Shown piece by piece: positions 8,686 through 17,528 of a stretch of DNA of 64,000 bases (position 1 is its first letter; the number at the start of each line of letters is the position of its first letter). The stretch is from Nitrospirillum viridazoti (GTDB taxonomy: Bacteria; Pseudomonadota; Alphaproteobacteria; Azospirillales; Azospirillaceae). The stretch lies in the NCBI RefSeq assembly GCF_007827975.1, contig NZ_VITT01000005.1; one strand, written 5' to 3'. Position numbers and translations under genes: made by a program. The notes below the pieces were generated by a model. The model saw only the letters and a list, made by a program, of their open reading frames with translations, had not been told where the DNA came from and did not search any database.

Positions 8686-9384
8686 ATGGCCACCCATGAT
8701 GTTCTGGTGATAGACCCGAGTACCCTGTTCCGTCAGGGCTTAAGACAACTGCTGCCGCAGGATTTTCGCGTGGTTTCCGAAGCACGCGACGTCGAGGCGG
8801 CTCGGGCGGAGCTGTCCGCCCCCACACCAAATGATATATCCGGTGCCAAGCTGTCCGGCCGTGGCATCGCCCTGGTCCTGTTCGACGTGACGGACGCGGG
8901 GGAGTTCCGGGCAGCTGCCAGCCAGCTGCACACTCTGTTCCCCGAGGCTCGCCTGGTCTACTTGACCAACGGGTTCGACGCCCCCCGCCTGCGCATGGCG
9001 CTGGAGGCCGGGATCGACGGCTACCTGACCAAGGACCGCTCCTCCAACGCGCTGATCCAGTCGCTGCACTTGGTGATGCTGGGCGAGAAGGTGTTCCCGT
9101 CAGACCTGGCCCTGCTGCTGACCCAGCAGAACCATACCGGCAGCGTCGGCGCCGGCAGCCCGCACAAGGGCCTGTCGATGCGGGAAACGCAGATCCTGCG
9201 GGCCCTGGTCAAGGGTGAGAGCAACAAGGTGATCGCCAACGGCCTGCACATCACCGAGGCGACGGTGAAGGTCCACCTGAAGAGTCTGTTGCGCAAGATC
9301 AACTGCAACAACCGCACCCAGGCCGCCATCTGGGCGCTGAACAACGGCCTGACAGAAGCGACCCCAACGGCGGGCGCGGCCTGA
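8686..9384 (+). CDS. LuxR/NarL-type response regulator
   Basis: DNA-binding response regulator, 232 aa, with a strong GGAGG site before the ATG. The receiver domain (about 1-135) has Asp10, the probable phosphoacceptor Asp67 (VLFDV) and Lys at YLTKD. Position 9 of the usual acidic pair is Ile, and residues 46-60 form a longer loop before the Asp67 strand than usual. The LuxR helix-turn-helix is at about 158-220 (LSMRETQILRALVKGESNK...ITEATVKVHLKSLLRKI). No histidine kinase is adjacent, so its input is unknown; it may be an orphan. Confidence 0.85.
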   Translation: MATHDVLVIDPSTLFRQGLRQLLPQDFRVVSEARDVEAARAELSAPTPNDISGAKLSGRGIALVLFDVTDAGEFRAAASQLHTLFPEARLVYLTNGFDAPRLRMALEAGIDGYLTKDRSSNALIQSLHLVMLGEKVFPSDLALLLTQQNHTGSVGAGSPHKGLSMRETQILRALVKGESNKVIANGLHITEATVKVHLKSLLRKINCNNRTQAAIWALNNGLTEATPTAGAA

Positions 9385-9516
9385 CGCGGTCATGTGACAC
9401 TGCTTGAACAAGGGACCGGGGGCCATACCCCCGGGGCACACCCGGCCTCCGGGGCTCGCCGCCAGCCCCTCTGAAGCCCGCGCGATTTCAAGCGGGCCGC
9501 AACCGGCGGGACCAAG

Positions 9517-9560
9517 AAAAAGGCCGCTGTCCCAGGCAGGGGACGGCGGCCTTTTCTTTT
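9517..9560. terminator. Bidirectional terminator between converging genes
   Basis: AAAAGGCCGC-TGTCCC pairs with GGGGACGGCGGCCTTTT; A-run on one side, T-run on the other. It serves the regulator gene (+) and the peptide transporter gene (-). Confidence 0.8.
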
Positions 9561-9579
9561 CGAACGCTGCGGCCCCGGC

Positions 9580-10890
9580 CTACGCCACCGCCAGCACCCG
9601 CTGGCGCCGCAACGCGACGCCGTAGAAAACGGCCCCCGCCAGCACCAGCAGCGCCACCTGGCCGCCGAAATAGGCGAAGGGCGACAGGCGGTCATAGAGC
9701 TGGACGTACAGCCCACCCACCATGTCGCCGGCGAAAACCGTAAGATAGAACACGGCGGTGATGGACGACTTCAGCCGGGCCGGCGCCTCCATATAGGCCC
9801 ACTGAAGGCCGATCATGCTGATGCACAGCTCACCGAAGCCCAGCACGATGTTGGACACCAGCATGAACCAGATGCTGACCGGATGGTCCTTGGTGGCCAG
9901 CAACCCGGCCAGCGCCATGATGGCGATGGACAGGCCGGTGATGCCGAAGCCCACGAACACCTTGGTGCGCGCCGGGGTCAGCGTGCCCCGGCGGCGGTCC
10001 ACCCACCCCCAGAAGGCGTTGAAGATGGGGGTCAGCAGGATGATCATCAGCGGGTTGACAGCCTGCAGCTGGTCCGGCGTCAGGTCGAAGCCGAAGGGCC
10101 ACAGGTTCAGGTCGATGTAGTCGCGGGCGAAGAACACCCAGGTCGTGGCCGTCTGGTCATAGGCCATCCAGAACACCAGGATCATGGGGAAGCCCAGCAG
10201 CATGCGCACCAGGCGCGTGCGTTCCTCCGGCGTCATGCCGCCGGCGGGCTGACCGGCCTTGGCGCGGGCCGCGGCGCGGTCGGCGGCGTTTTCCTGTGGG
10301 TAGAACCGCTTGCCGGCGGCGAACACCACCAGGGCCACCGTCATCAGGGCCGCCGGCAGCATCAGCGCCACCTGGTAGCCCGCCTTGTCGCGCACCCAGG
10401 GCAGCGCGTAGGAGGTGACGAAGCCGCCGATGTTGATGGCCACGTAGAAGTAGCTGAAGGCCTTGTCCATCAGGGCTTCCTTGCCCTGCTCCTGGTACAT
10501 GCGGGCCATCAGGGGGCTGACGTTGGGTTTGATGGCGCCGGCGCCCATAGCCAGCATCGCCAGGCTGGCGTACAGCATCCACGGGCTGCTGGCGAAGCCC
10601 AGGACCACCTGCCCGAAGATGTAGGGGAACGAGAAAAAGATGATGGTGGGATAACGGCCCAGCCAACGGTCGGCGATGATGCCGCCGATGAGAGGCAAGG
10701 CGTAGCAGGACGCCATGAAAATCTGGATGACGGTGGCCGCGTCGCTGTCCGAGAAGCCCAGCTGCGAGGTGATATAGAGCGCCAGCAAGGTCCGCATACC
10801 GTAGTAGCAGGCGCGCTCGGCCAACTCACCCCAGAAGACGAACCAGAAACCCACCGGATGCCGAACGCGTGCCGTGACCTGTGCCTGCAT
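9580..10890 (-). CDS. POT/PTR-family proton-coupled oligopeptide transporter
   Basis: Inner-membrane symporter for di- and tripeptides, 436 aa from the ATG at 10890. This start is preferred because AAGGA lies seven bases upstream; the frame extends to 10986 but without family similarity. The proton-coupling motif is present at the first helix (GELAERACYYGMRTLLALY, the ExxER...YYG pattern). About 12 hydrophobic segments follow, with the PTR signature AINIGGFVTSYALPW near residue 150. Monocistronic, facing away from the next gene. Second POT gene of the window; this one has no operator in common with the hydroxyproline block. Confidence 0.88.
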   Translation of the reverse strand: MQAQVTARVRHPVGFWFVFWGELAERACYYGMRTLLALYITSQLGFSDSDAATVIQIFMASCYALPLIGGIIADRWLGRYPTIIFFSFPYIFGQVVLGFASSPWMLYASLAMLAMGAGAIKPNVSPLMARMYQEQGKEALMDKAFSYFYVAINIGGFVTSYALPWVRDKAGYQVALMLPAALMTVALVVFAAGKRFYPQENAADRAAARAKAGQPAGGMTPEERTRLVRMLLGFPMILVFWMAYDQTATTWVFFARDYIDLNLWPFGFDLTPDQLQAVNPLMIILLTPIFNAFWGWVDRRRGTLTPARTKVFVGFGITGLSIAIMALAGLLATKDHPVSIWFMLVSNIVLGFGELCISMIGLQWAYMEAPARLKSSITAVFYLTVFAGDMVGGLYVQLYDRLSPFAYFGGQVALLVLAGAVFYGVALRRQRVLAVA

Positions 10891-11386
10891 GCCCAAATCC
10901 TTGGAAAAATTGGTGCCTATCCCGCGCCCCCCTACGGAAAGGGTGCGCCCGAACATCCCCGACCGGGATGTAGGCGGCCTGCCCATTCACGCCCGCGCTG
11001 CCCTCTCGCCGTCGGCCCCCAAAGCCGTCGCGGCGGATATGCCCACCTGCTGTCCATCATGGTCGCCCGCGCCCCAACCCGGAGCCGGCGCCGTTGTTAG
11101 CCTGCTTCGTTAGGGGAATCGCGCCCGCGACACAAGCCGGGAATCACAAAATGACAGCGCATCAAAAAATTTAAGCGGGAGCCGCCCGAGCCGGCGTCCC
11201 TCCGGCAAGCCCGCGCCGCCCTTGCCGTCCAACAATGGCGGGCGACACCGCCGCAGTTCCAGGACAGCGCGGACTGAGGCAAAGTGTAGCGCCAGCATAA
11301 ACGGGGGATCCCATATTCCCCTTTCGCTGGCTGTGTGCCTTTTGATTGTCTTGTGCGGTGCGAGAGCGCCCTGTTAATTGGCGGGG
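10891..11386. other. Non-coding stretch between divergent genes
   Basis: About 500 bases separating the POT gene (-) from the membrane protein (+). Open frames here lack a ribosome binding site or recognisable sequence. I see no repeat or clear operator in it. Confidence 0.4.
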
Positions 11387-12973
11387 ATGATGGTTGCCCT
11401 GGATGCCGACGCGCGCAGCGATGCCCGCCACCGTAGCTTGGACCTGCCCGTGGCGACGGTGCTGGGCCTTCTCGCCTTGGTGGTGGTCCTGGCCCCCCTG
11501 TTCTTCGTGCTGGTGCCGCCGCTGACGGACTACGCCAACCATCTGGCCCGCATGGACATCATCGCGCACCTGGGGCAGGAGCCCCTGCTGCAGCGCTTCT
11601 ACGCCATCGACTGGCAGGTCATTCCCAACCTGGCCATGGACCTGGTGACGCCGCCCATGGTCAAGGTCGTGGGCGTGTTCATCGCCGGCAAGCTGTTCAT
11701 CGCCGCCATCATCGTCAGCATCGTCACCGGCACCTGGGCCCTGCACCGCGCCCTGCACCGGGCGGAGCATGGCCCCGGCGGCGCCAACGCGCTGCTGGCC
11801 ATGGCCTTCATGTACAACGGCATCTTCCTGCTGGGCTTCACCAACTTCCTGTTCGGCATCGGCCTGGCGCTGTGGGGCACGGCCATCCGGCTGTCGCTGC
11901 GCCGCCGGTCGCACCTGCAGCGCCTGGCGGCCTCCACCGCCACGGTGCTGGTGCTGTTCGTCTGCCATCTGTTCGCCGTCGGCCTCTATGGCATGGCCAT
12001 CTTCTGCCTGGAGGCGCCGGGCCTGCTGCGCCGGCCGTGGCGGCAGGCGCTGCGCCACCTGGGCCTGATGGGCCTGCCCTTCCTGGTGGTCCTGCCCCTG
12101 CTGGCGGCCAGCCCGACGATGGGCCTGGCCGACCAGATGGTGTGGAGCTGGGTGGGCAAGGGCGAGGGCTTGCGCTTCCTGGTCACCACCTTCCATGAGA
12201 ATTGGGAGGTGCCGCTGGGCCTGGCGGGCCTGGGCGTGGTCGCCGTCCTGCTGGCCACCCGGCGCATGCACCTGCACGCCGCCGGCTGGATGCTGCTGGC
12301 CACCGGCGCCGTGACCTACGTCGCCATGCCCACCATCCTGTTCGGCTCGGCCTACGCCGACGAGCGGCTGCCGGTGGCGCTGCTGTTCCTGGGCCTGGGC
12401 TTCGTGCGGTTCGACTTCCGCAGCCGCCTGGGCCGCATGACCGCCCTGGCCGCCATCCTGGCCATCATCGTGGCCCGCAGCGTGGTCATGATCGGCGACT
12501 GGCTGCCCCTGAGCCAGGTCTACAAGGACATGCGCGCGTCCATGGCGGCGGTGGAGCCCGGGTCCACCATCCTGGTGGCGGAGGCGACGGTACCCACGGG
12601 CGACGTCAACTTCAACGCCGCCTTCAGCCATGCGCCCTGCCTGGCCATCATTGACCGCCAAAGCCTGGTCAGCACCGCCTTCAGCGTGGCCGGCAAGCAG
12701 ATCCTGACCGTGAAGCCCGCCTATACCGAGCGCGTGGACCGTGAGGACGGCGATCCGCCCAGCACGGGCGAAATGGTGAAGGCCGTGACCAATCCCCTGC
12801 CCCCTGGCACCTATTTCTGGCAGGACTGGCAGCGGGACTATGACTACGTCATCGTCCTGAACACCGAGGCCGGACATCGGGAGTTGACGGGCCTGGCCGA
12901 CCTGGTTCATGAGGGCAAGGGGTTCCAGCTCTACCGCGTGTTGCACGACGCGATGCCGGCCCCCGCCCCCTGA
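11387..12973 (+). CDS. Polytopic membrane protein, possibly GT-C-like, function unknown
   Basis: Protein of 528 aa with about 10 transmembrane segments in its first 390 residues and a soluble C-terminal part of about 130. After the first helix comes LTDYANHLARM, a loop with an acidic residue and DYxNH pattern that recalls GT-C-fold membrane glycosyltransferases and related proteins; this resemblance is weak. I do not recognise the family. Start chosen as the first ATG of an ATGATG pair; an in-frame TTG lies at 11378. It precedes a TSUP exporter by about 65 bases on the same strand, so the two may be cotranscribed. Confidence 0.7.
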   Translation: MMVALDADARSDARHRSLDLPVATVLGLLALVVVLAPLFFVLVPPLTDYANHLARMDIIAHLGQEPLLQRFYAIDWQVIPNLAMDLVTPPMVKVVGVFIAGKLFIAAIIVSIVTGTWALHRALHRAEHGPGGANALLAMAFMYNGIFLLGFTNFLFGIGLALWGTAIRLSLRRRSHLQRLAASTATVLVLFVCHLFAVGLYGMAIFCLEAPGLLRRPWRQALRHLGLMGLPFLVVLPLLAASPTMGLADQMVWSWVGKGEGLRFLVTTFHENWEVPLGLAGLGVVAVLLATRRMHLHAAGWMLLATGAVTYVAMPTILFGSAYADERLPVALLFLGLGFVRFDFRSRLGRMTALAAILAIIVARSVVMIGDWLPLSQVYKDMRASMAAVEPGSTILVAEATVPTGDVNFNAAFSHAPCLAIIDRQSLVSTAFSVAGKQILTVKPAYTERVDREDGDPPSTGEMVKAVTNPLPPGTYFWQDWQRDYDYVIVLNTEAGHRELTGLADLVHEGKGFQLYRVLHDAMPAPAP

Positions 12974-13038
12974 CGAGACCGCCCGGGAACGGGGCGGCGG
13001 TCGCGGGGTTGCCCGCCACCAACCGCACCGGATATCCG

Positions 13039-13794
13039 ATGGATCCCTGGACCTGGGCCTTGCTGATCGGCGCCGCCTTCGTGGCCGGCGTCCTTAATGC
13101 CGTCGCCGGCGGCGGCAGTTTCCTGGGCTTCCCCGCCCTGGTGTTCGCCGGCCTGCCGCCGGTAACGGCCAACGCCACCAACACCGTGGCCCTGTTTCCC
13201 GGATCGTTCGCCAGCGTCTACGCCTACCGGCGGGAGTTCCAGCCCATCCAGGGCGTGGGCATGGTGCCCATGGTGGCCGTCAGCCTGGTGGGCAGCGTCG
13301 CCGGCGCCCTGCTGCTGCTGTGGACGCCCGAGAGCGTGTTCGTGGCCCTGGTGCCCTGGCTGCTGCTGATGGCCACCTTGGTCTTCGCCTTCGGCCGCCG
13401 CCTGGCCGGCCTGGTGCAGGACAGCGTGCGCCTGACGCCCACCGCCTTGCTGTGCTGCCAGTTCGTCATCGCCATTTATGGCGGCTATTACGGCGGCGGC
13501 GTCGGCATCCTGTCCATGGCGGCCATGACCCTGTTCGGCCTGCGCGACATGCACGCCATGAACGCGTGGAAGACCCTGCTGACCGGCAGCCTGAACGCCA
13601 TCGCGACGGTGACCTTCGCCCTCAGCGGCCGCGTGGTCTGGGCCCCGGCCCTGGTCATGATGGTTTCCGCCATCGCCGGCGGCTATCTGGGCGCCGCCGT
13701 GGCCCGCCAGCTGCCCGGCGAACATGTCCGCCGCTTCGTCATCGTCACCGGCGTGGCGATGACGCTGTATTTCTTCGGGAAGACGTACCTTTAA
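13039..13794 (+). CDS. TSUP-family (TauE/SafE) membrane exporter
   Basis: Sulfite/organosulfonate exporter-type membrane protein, 251 aa. The family hallmark is clear: VAGVLNAVAGGGSFLGFPAL near the N-terminus, NATNTVALFPG after it, and the second half-repeat YGGYYGGGVGILSMAAM. About eight hydrophobic segments. A TTG 30 bases upstream keeps the frame open, but the ATG at 13039 starts directly before the first helix. The substrate cannot be told from sequence. Confidence 0.85.
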   Translation: MDPWTWALLIGAAFVAGVLNAVAGGGSFLGFPALVFAGLPPVTANATNTVALFPGSFASVYAYRREFQPIQGVGMVPMVAVSLVGSVAGALLLLWTPESVFVALVPWLLLMATLVFAFGRRLAGLVQDSVRLTPTALLCCQFVIAIYGGYYGGGVGILSMAAMTLFGLRDMHAMNAWKTLLTGSLNAIATVTFALSGRVVWAPALVMMVSAIAGGYLGAAVARQLPGEHVRRFVIVTGVAMTLYFFGKTYL

Positions 13795-13847
13795 GAGCCC
13801 CAGGCAAACGCCCGCGGCTGGCAAGGCGGACCAGTCTTGCGGAAGGA

Positions 13848-14036
13848 TCAGTGCCCCGCCTGGCCATCGGCCAGTTGGGCGGGGCCGGCGGGCGCGGCCT
13901 TGGCCTCGTCCACCGTCGCATCGGGTGCCGCGCTCAGCACCACCAGGGTCAGGAAGGCGGACACCACCACCAGTACCGCCAAATCAAGACCTCGGTCGTT
14001 CAGACGACGCGTCAGGCTGGTGATCAGGCTGGTCAT
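13848..14036 (-). CDS. Small single-pass membrane protein, hypothetical
   Basis: A 62-aa frame with a basic N-terminus (SLITSLTRRLNDRG), one hydrophobic helix (LDLAVLVVVSAFLTLVVLSA) and an Ala-rich acidic tail. The composition looks like a real membrane peptide, and a G-run lies upstream of the ATG. No family recognised. The opposite strand is also open, so coding status is uncertain. Confidence 0.4.
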   Translation of the reverse strand: MTSLITSLTRRLNDRGLDLAVLVVVSAFLTLVVLSAAPDATVDEAKAAPAGPAQLADGQAGH

Positions 14037-14295
14037 GGGCGGGATCCCCCGGCAGCGCCGGAGGAGGTACCGGCAGTGCTGATACGTCCGGGCTGCCGCA
14101 ACCTTGCGCTTTAAAAACCGCGCACCGCTGAAAAAAGACGGCCGCGCCGCCGTGGGGGTGCCCAGACCGAATCCCCAAGGCCGCTGCCGCCTGCCGGGGG
14201 CTCCGGGGAAACCACCCCCTTACCTTGGGCCCGGGACCACCCCCCGTCGCCGGTCAGGGCCATTCTTCACGGACGACTTTGGTACACCTGTGAAA

Positions 14296-14919
14296 TCACG
14301 GGTGCGTGTCGCCTGAGCGGATCTCCTTGGCGACGCTGCCGAATATTTCTTCCAGGAGCTCGACCATGGACCGCGCGCCCTTCTCTTGATTGAAGATGTC
14401 TCCGGCAATTCGAACGGCACCGACGGAGAGCATCGCGACGGTCCGCAATGCCATAGATCGTTCGGGCTCAGGCCACCGCTCCTTGAGCGCTTCGTAGATC
14501 TCACCTTCCTGCTGCACGTAGGATGCCTGCTTACGCGCCTGAACGCTCGCGCTCGTCCGCATCAGTCGATCCAACTCGATCATGTCGTCTGATGGAATAG
14601 CGTTACAGACGCTGATGACCGCATCCCGAACCGCGTCGATTGGCGTCGAGCCCGCGGGAGCCTTTCGAACCGCATCTATTAGCATCTCGCCAATCCCACT
14701 TTGGAGGGACAGCAGAATCTCGTCCTTTGACGTGAAGTAGTGAAAGAAGGTTCGCCGCGAGATTCCGGCCGCGGCGGCGATTTCGTCGAGCGTTGTCCGA
14801 TCAAAGCCATTTTTCAGGAAAAGAGCGATGCCCTTCTCCGTGATGCGTTTCCTGGTTTCGCGCTTCTTCCGCTCCCGCAGGCCGCCGCCCTCCTGATCGT
14901 CACGCGCGGAATTGCCCAA
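14296..14919 (-). CDS. TetR-family repressor
   Basis: Transcriptional regulator, 207 aa. The N-terminal helix-turn-helix is at about 40-68 (TTLDEIAAAAGISRRTFFHYFTSKDEIL), with the Phe-His-Tyr-Phe signature of TetR proteins. The remainder is the ligand domain. It is divergent from the SDR gene with only 77 bases between, so it most likely controls that gene and itself. Both genes have lower GC and a less biased third codon position than their neighbours, suggesting acquisition by transfer. Confidence 0.88.
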   Translation of the reverse strand: MGNSARDDQEGGGLRERKKRETRKRITEKGIALFLKNGFDRTTLDEIAAAAGISRRTFFHYFTSKDEILLSLQSGIGEMLIDAVRKAPAGSTPIDAVRDAVISVCNAIPSDDMIELDRLMRTSASVQARKQASYVQQEGEIYEALKERWPEPERSMALRTVAMLSVGAVRIAGDIFNQEKGARSMVELLEEIFGSVAKEIRSGDTHP

Positions 14920-14939
14920 CGCGACCCCCTTGCTAAATT

Positions 14940-14974
14940 ACACCGAGTGCACTATTTATTGTACACCAAGTGCA
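14940..14974. promoter_or_regulatory. Direct-repeat operator candidate between tetR-type gene and SDR gene
   Basis: ACACCGAGTGCA (14940-14951) and ACACCAAGTGCA (14963-14974) repeat with a 23-base offset, about two helical turns, in the shared promoter. The intervening sequence is A/T-rich (ACTATTTATTGT). A likely binding site for the adjacent TetR protein. Confidence 0.5.
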
Positions 14975-14996
14975 AAATTTATGAAAGCGACGGTAA

Positions 14997-15908
14997 ATGG
15001 CAAAGTGGAATGCCACCGACATCCCCGATCAGCATGGACGAACCGCCGTAGTGACCGGAACCGGTGGGTTAGGATTGGAGACGGCCCTCGCGCTGGCCCG
15101 AGCGGGATGTGACGTGACCATCGCCGGCCGCAATCTTCAAAAAGGCGCTGACGCTGTGTCCCACATTCAACGCGCCGTTCCGGGGGCGACTGTGCGGTTT
15201 GGCAAGCTCGATCTTGCAGATCTGTCCTCGGTTGCCTCATTCGCACGGCAGATGGAGAATGAGAAACAGAGCCTGGACCTTCTGGTGAACAACGCGGGCG
15301 TCATGCTTCCGCCGAAACGGCAAGTGACGAGAGACGGCTTCGAACTGCAGTTCGGTACGAATTACCTGGGTCACTTTGCATTGACTGCTCGGCTGAAATC
15401 GCTCCTCTCAAACGGCAGGGACGCGCGTGTGGTGACGCTCTCAAGTCTTGCTGCCAACGGTGGACACATCGATTTCGACGACATCAATGCCGAGAAGAGC
15501 TATCGGCCACTGGCGGGTTACAGCCAGTCGAAGCTCGCGTGCTTGATGTTTGCCCTCGAACTTGACAGCCGCAGCCGCGCCGCCGGATGGGGTTTCTCAA
15601 GCATGGCCGCTCATCCCGGCATCGCACGTACTGATCTGGTACATAATACGCTTGGTCGGCGAAGCATCGAGGGGCTGGCACGAACACTTTTCTGGTTCCT
15701 GCTCCAGCCCGTATCACAGGGCGCGCTGCCCCAGTTATATGCGGCCACGTCCAGCCACGCGGAAGCAGGTGGCTACTACGGTCCCGACCGGCTCCGTGAA
15801 ACCCGTGGCCACCCGCACCCCGCGCGCATTCCCCCGCAGGCACTCGATCCCGTCGCCAGGCGGAGGTTATGGGAGATCTCCGAACGAATGACCGAGGTGG
15901 CGTTCTGA
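14997..15908 (+). CDS. Short-chain dehydrogenase/reductase (extended-length SDR)
   Basis: NAD(P)-dependent oxidoreductase, 303 aa. Rossmann loop TGTGGLG at 20-26, one residue shorter than the usual TGxxxGxG; NNAG at 98-101; catalytic Ser150, Tyr175 and Lys179 (YSQSK). The C-terminus resembles the retinol-dehydrogenase-like SDRs that act on hydrophobic or aromatic substrates. It is divergent from a TetR gene, the usual arrangement for detoxification enzymes. The substrate is unknown. Lower GC than the surroundings. Confidence 0.85.
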   Translation: MAKWNATDIPDQHGRTAVVTGTGGLGLETALALARAGCDVTIAGRNLQKGADAVSHIQRAVPGATVRFGKLDLADLSSVASFARQMENEKQSLDLLVNNAGVMLPPKRQVTRDGFELQFGTNYLGHFALTARLKSLLSNGRDARVVTLSSLAANGGHIDFDDINAEKSYRPLAGYSQSKLACLMFALELDSRSRAAGWGFSSMAAHPGIARTDLVHNTLGRRSIEGLARTLFWFLLQPVSQGALPQLYAATSSHAEAGGYYGPDRLRETRGHPHPARIPPQALDPVARRRLWEISERMTEVAF

Positions 15909-15989
15909 TGAACTTGGGTCCGGAGAGTGGCCGGGGCAGAACTTCATAGTTATTTCAATCAGGCGCGTCACAGCGGCGAGGCCGGTTTG

Positions 15990-17390
15990 TCAGGTCAGGG
16001 ATAGGGCGCCAGCGGCTTCCAGGGCCGCCGCCTTGTCCTCCAGCCCATCCTCGCGCAGGTCGACGGGAATGGCCTTGGAGGTTTTGGCGCCCATGTCCTT
16101 CAGCTGTTCCACCTGGCGCACCAGGTTGCCGGTGCCGGTGCTGAGCTTGGTCATGGCGCCGCTGTAACTTTTCTGCACGCGGTCCAGCTGGGTGCCCAGG
16201 CTGCGCATGTCCTCCAGGAAGCCGACGAACTTGTCGTACAGCTTGCCGGCGCGGTCGGCGATGGCCTCGGCGTTGCGGTTGCGGCGTTCCACCTGCCAGA
16301 CGTTGGCCACGGTGCGCAGCGCGACCATCAAGGTCGTGGGGGTGGCGATGGCCACGTTCATGTCGGCGGCGTAGGCCGTCAGCGCCGGATCCTCCTGCAC
16401 CGCCACCGCCAGGGCCCCCTCGATGGGCACGAACATCAGGACATAGTCCAGGCCGCTGCCCACGGCGCCGGTATAGTCCTTGGACCCCAGGGTCTTGATG
16501 TGGGTGCGCAGGGAAACGACATGGCGCGCCAGCGCCGCCATGCGCGCCACCTCATCCTCCGCGTTCACATGGGCCTCGAACGCGGTCAGCGAGACCTTGG
16601 CGTCGATCACCACCCGCTGGCCGCCCGGCAGGTTCACCACCACGTCGGGGCGCAGGCGGCCGCCATCGGCATCCGTACGGCTCTCCTGCGTCACATACTC
16701 CTCGCCCTCGCGCAGGCCGGAGCGTTCCAGAATGGTGGACAGGATCATTTCGCCCCAGGCGCCCTGGGCCTGGGCCTTGCCCTTCAGCGCCTGGGTCAGG
16801 TTGTGCGTCTCGCTGGTCATGCGGGCGCTGGTGTCGGTCAGCTGGCGGATCTGCTGCGCCAGTGCCGCACGGTCCTTGGCGCTTTCCGTATGGGCCAGTT
16901 GCAGGCCCTGCTGGAACTCCACCATGCGATCGCGCAAGGGCGCCAGCAGGCCATCCAGCTGGGTGCGATTCTGCTTGGCGAAGGTCTCGCCGTGGCGGGT
17001 CATGACCTCATCGGCCAGGACCTTGAACTCCTTGGCCATGGTCTCGCGCGCCTGGGTCAGCAGTGCCATCTTCTCTTCCGCCTGCCGCAGCTCGCGCGCC
17101 AGCGCCTCCTTCGACGCCGCCAGCGCCTGGCTGAGGCGGGCGCCCTCCTCCCGCACCGTGGCCAGGTCCCGCTCCAGCAGGGGCACACGCGAGGCCCGTT
17201 CGCCCTCCACCGCCAGGCGGCGGTCGGCCTCGGCCTTGGCCACGCGCAGGTCGGCCAGGTCGGCCTCCAGCATCGCCAGCCGCTCGGCCTGCGCCGCGCG
17301 GGCGCCCGCCCCCGCCACGCGGACGGCGACCAGGGCCACGACCAGCGCCGCGACGAAACCGAGGGCCAAGGAGATGAGATCGAGCGACAT
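15990..17390 (-). CDS. rmuC: DNA recombination protein RmuC
   Basis: Membrane-anchored, nuclease-like protein that limits recombination at inverted repeats, 466 aa. An N-terminal helix (LISLALGFVAALVVALVAV) is followed by a long coiled coil (about 30-180) and the RmuC core at about 215-400, with VIDAKVSLTAFEAHV, LGSKDY and the LDYVLMFVPIEGAL stretch, typical of its restriction-enzyme-like fold. Length fits the family. Single gene, no operon partner. Confidence 0.93.
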   Translation of the reverse strand: MSLDLISLALGFVAALVVALVAVRVAGAGARAAQAERLAMLEADLADLRVAKAEADRRLAVEGERASRVPLLERDLATVREEGARLSQALAASKEALARELRQAEEKMALLTQARETMAKEFKVLADEVMTRHGETFAKQNRTQLDGLLAPLRDRMVEFQQGLQLAHTESAKDRAALAQQIRQLTDTSARMTSETHNLTQALKGKAQAQGAWGEMILSTILERSGLREGEEYVTQESRTDADGGRLRPDVVVNLPGGQRVVIDAKVSLTAFEAHVNAEDEVARMAALARHVVSLRTHIKTLGSKDYTGAVGSGLDYVLMFVPIEGALAVAVQEDPALTAYAADMNVAIATPTTLMVALRTVANVWQVERRNRNAEAIADRAGKLYDKFVGFLEDMRSLGTQLDRVQKSYSGAMTKLSTGTGNLVRQVEQLKDMGAKTSKAIPVDLREDGLEDKAAALEAAGALSLT

Positions 17391-17471
17391 GGGACGGCGT
17401 CCTGCTCAAGAAGATGGGGGTGAGGGTTTGATACACCCACATCCGCTTGAGGGAAAGGCATCATAAGAACA

Positions 17472-17504
17472 AAACGGGGACGGATGCCGCCATCCGCCCC
17501 CGCC
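17472..17504 (-). terminator. Terminator of the GH127-DUF885 operon
   Basis: On the minus strand GGGG-CGGATG-GCGG-CATCCGT-CCCC is followed by GTTTTGTTCTT. It lies 25 bases after the DUF885 stop. Confidence 0.75.
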
Positions 17505-17528
17505 TGTTCACGTCCTGTAATGTAACGC

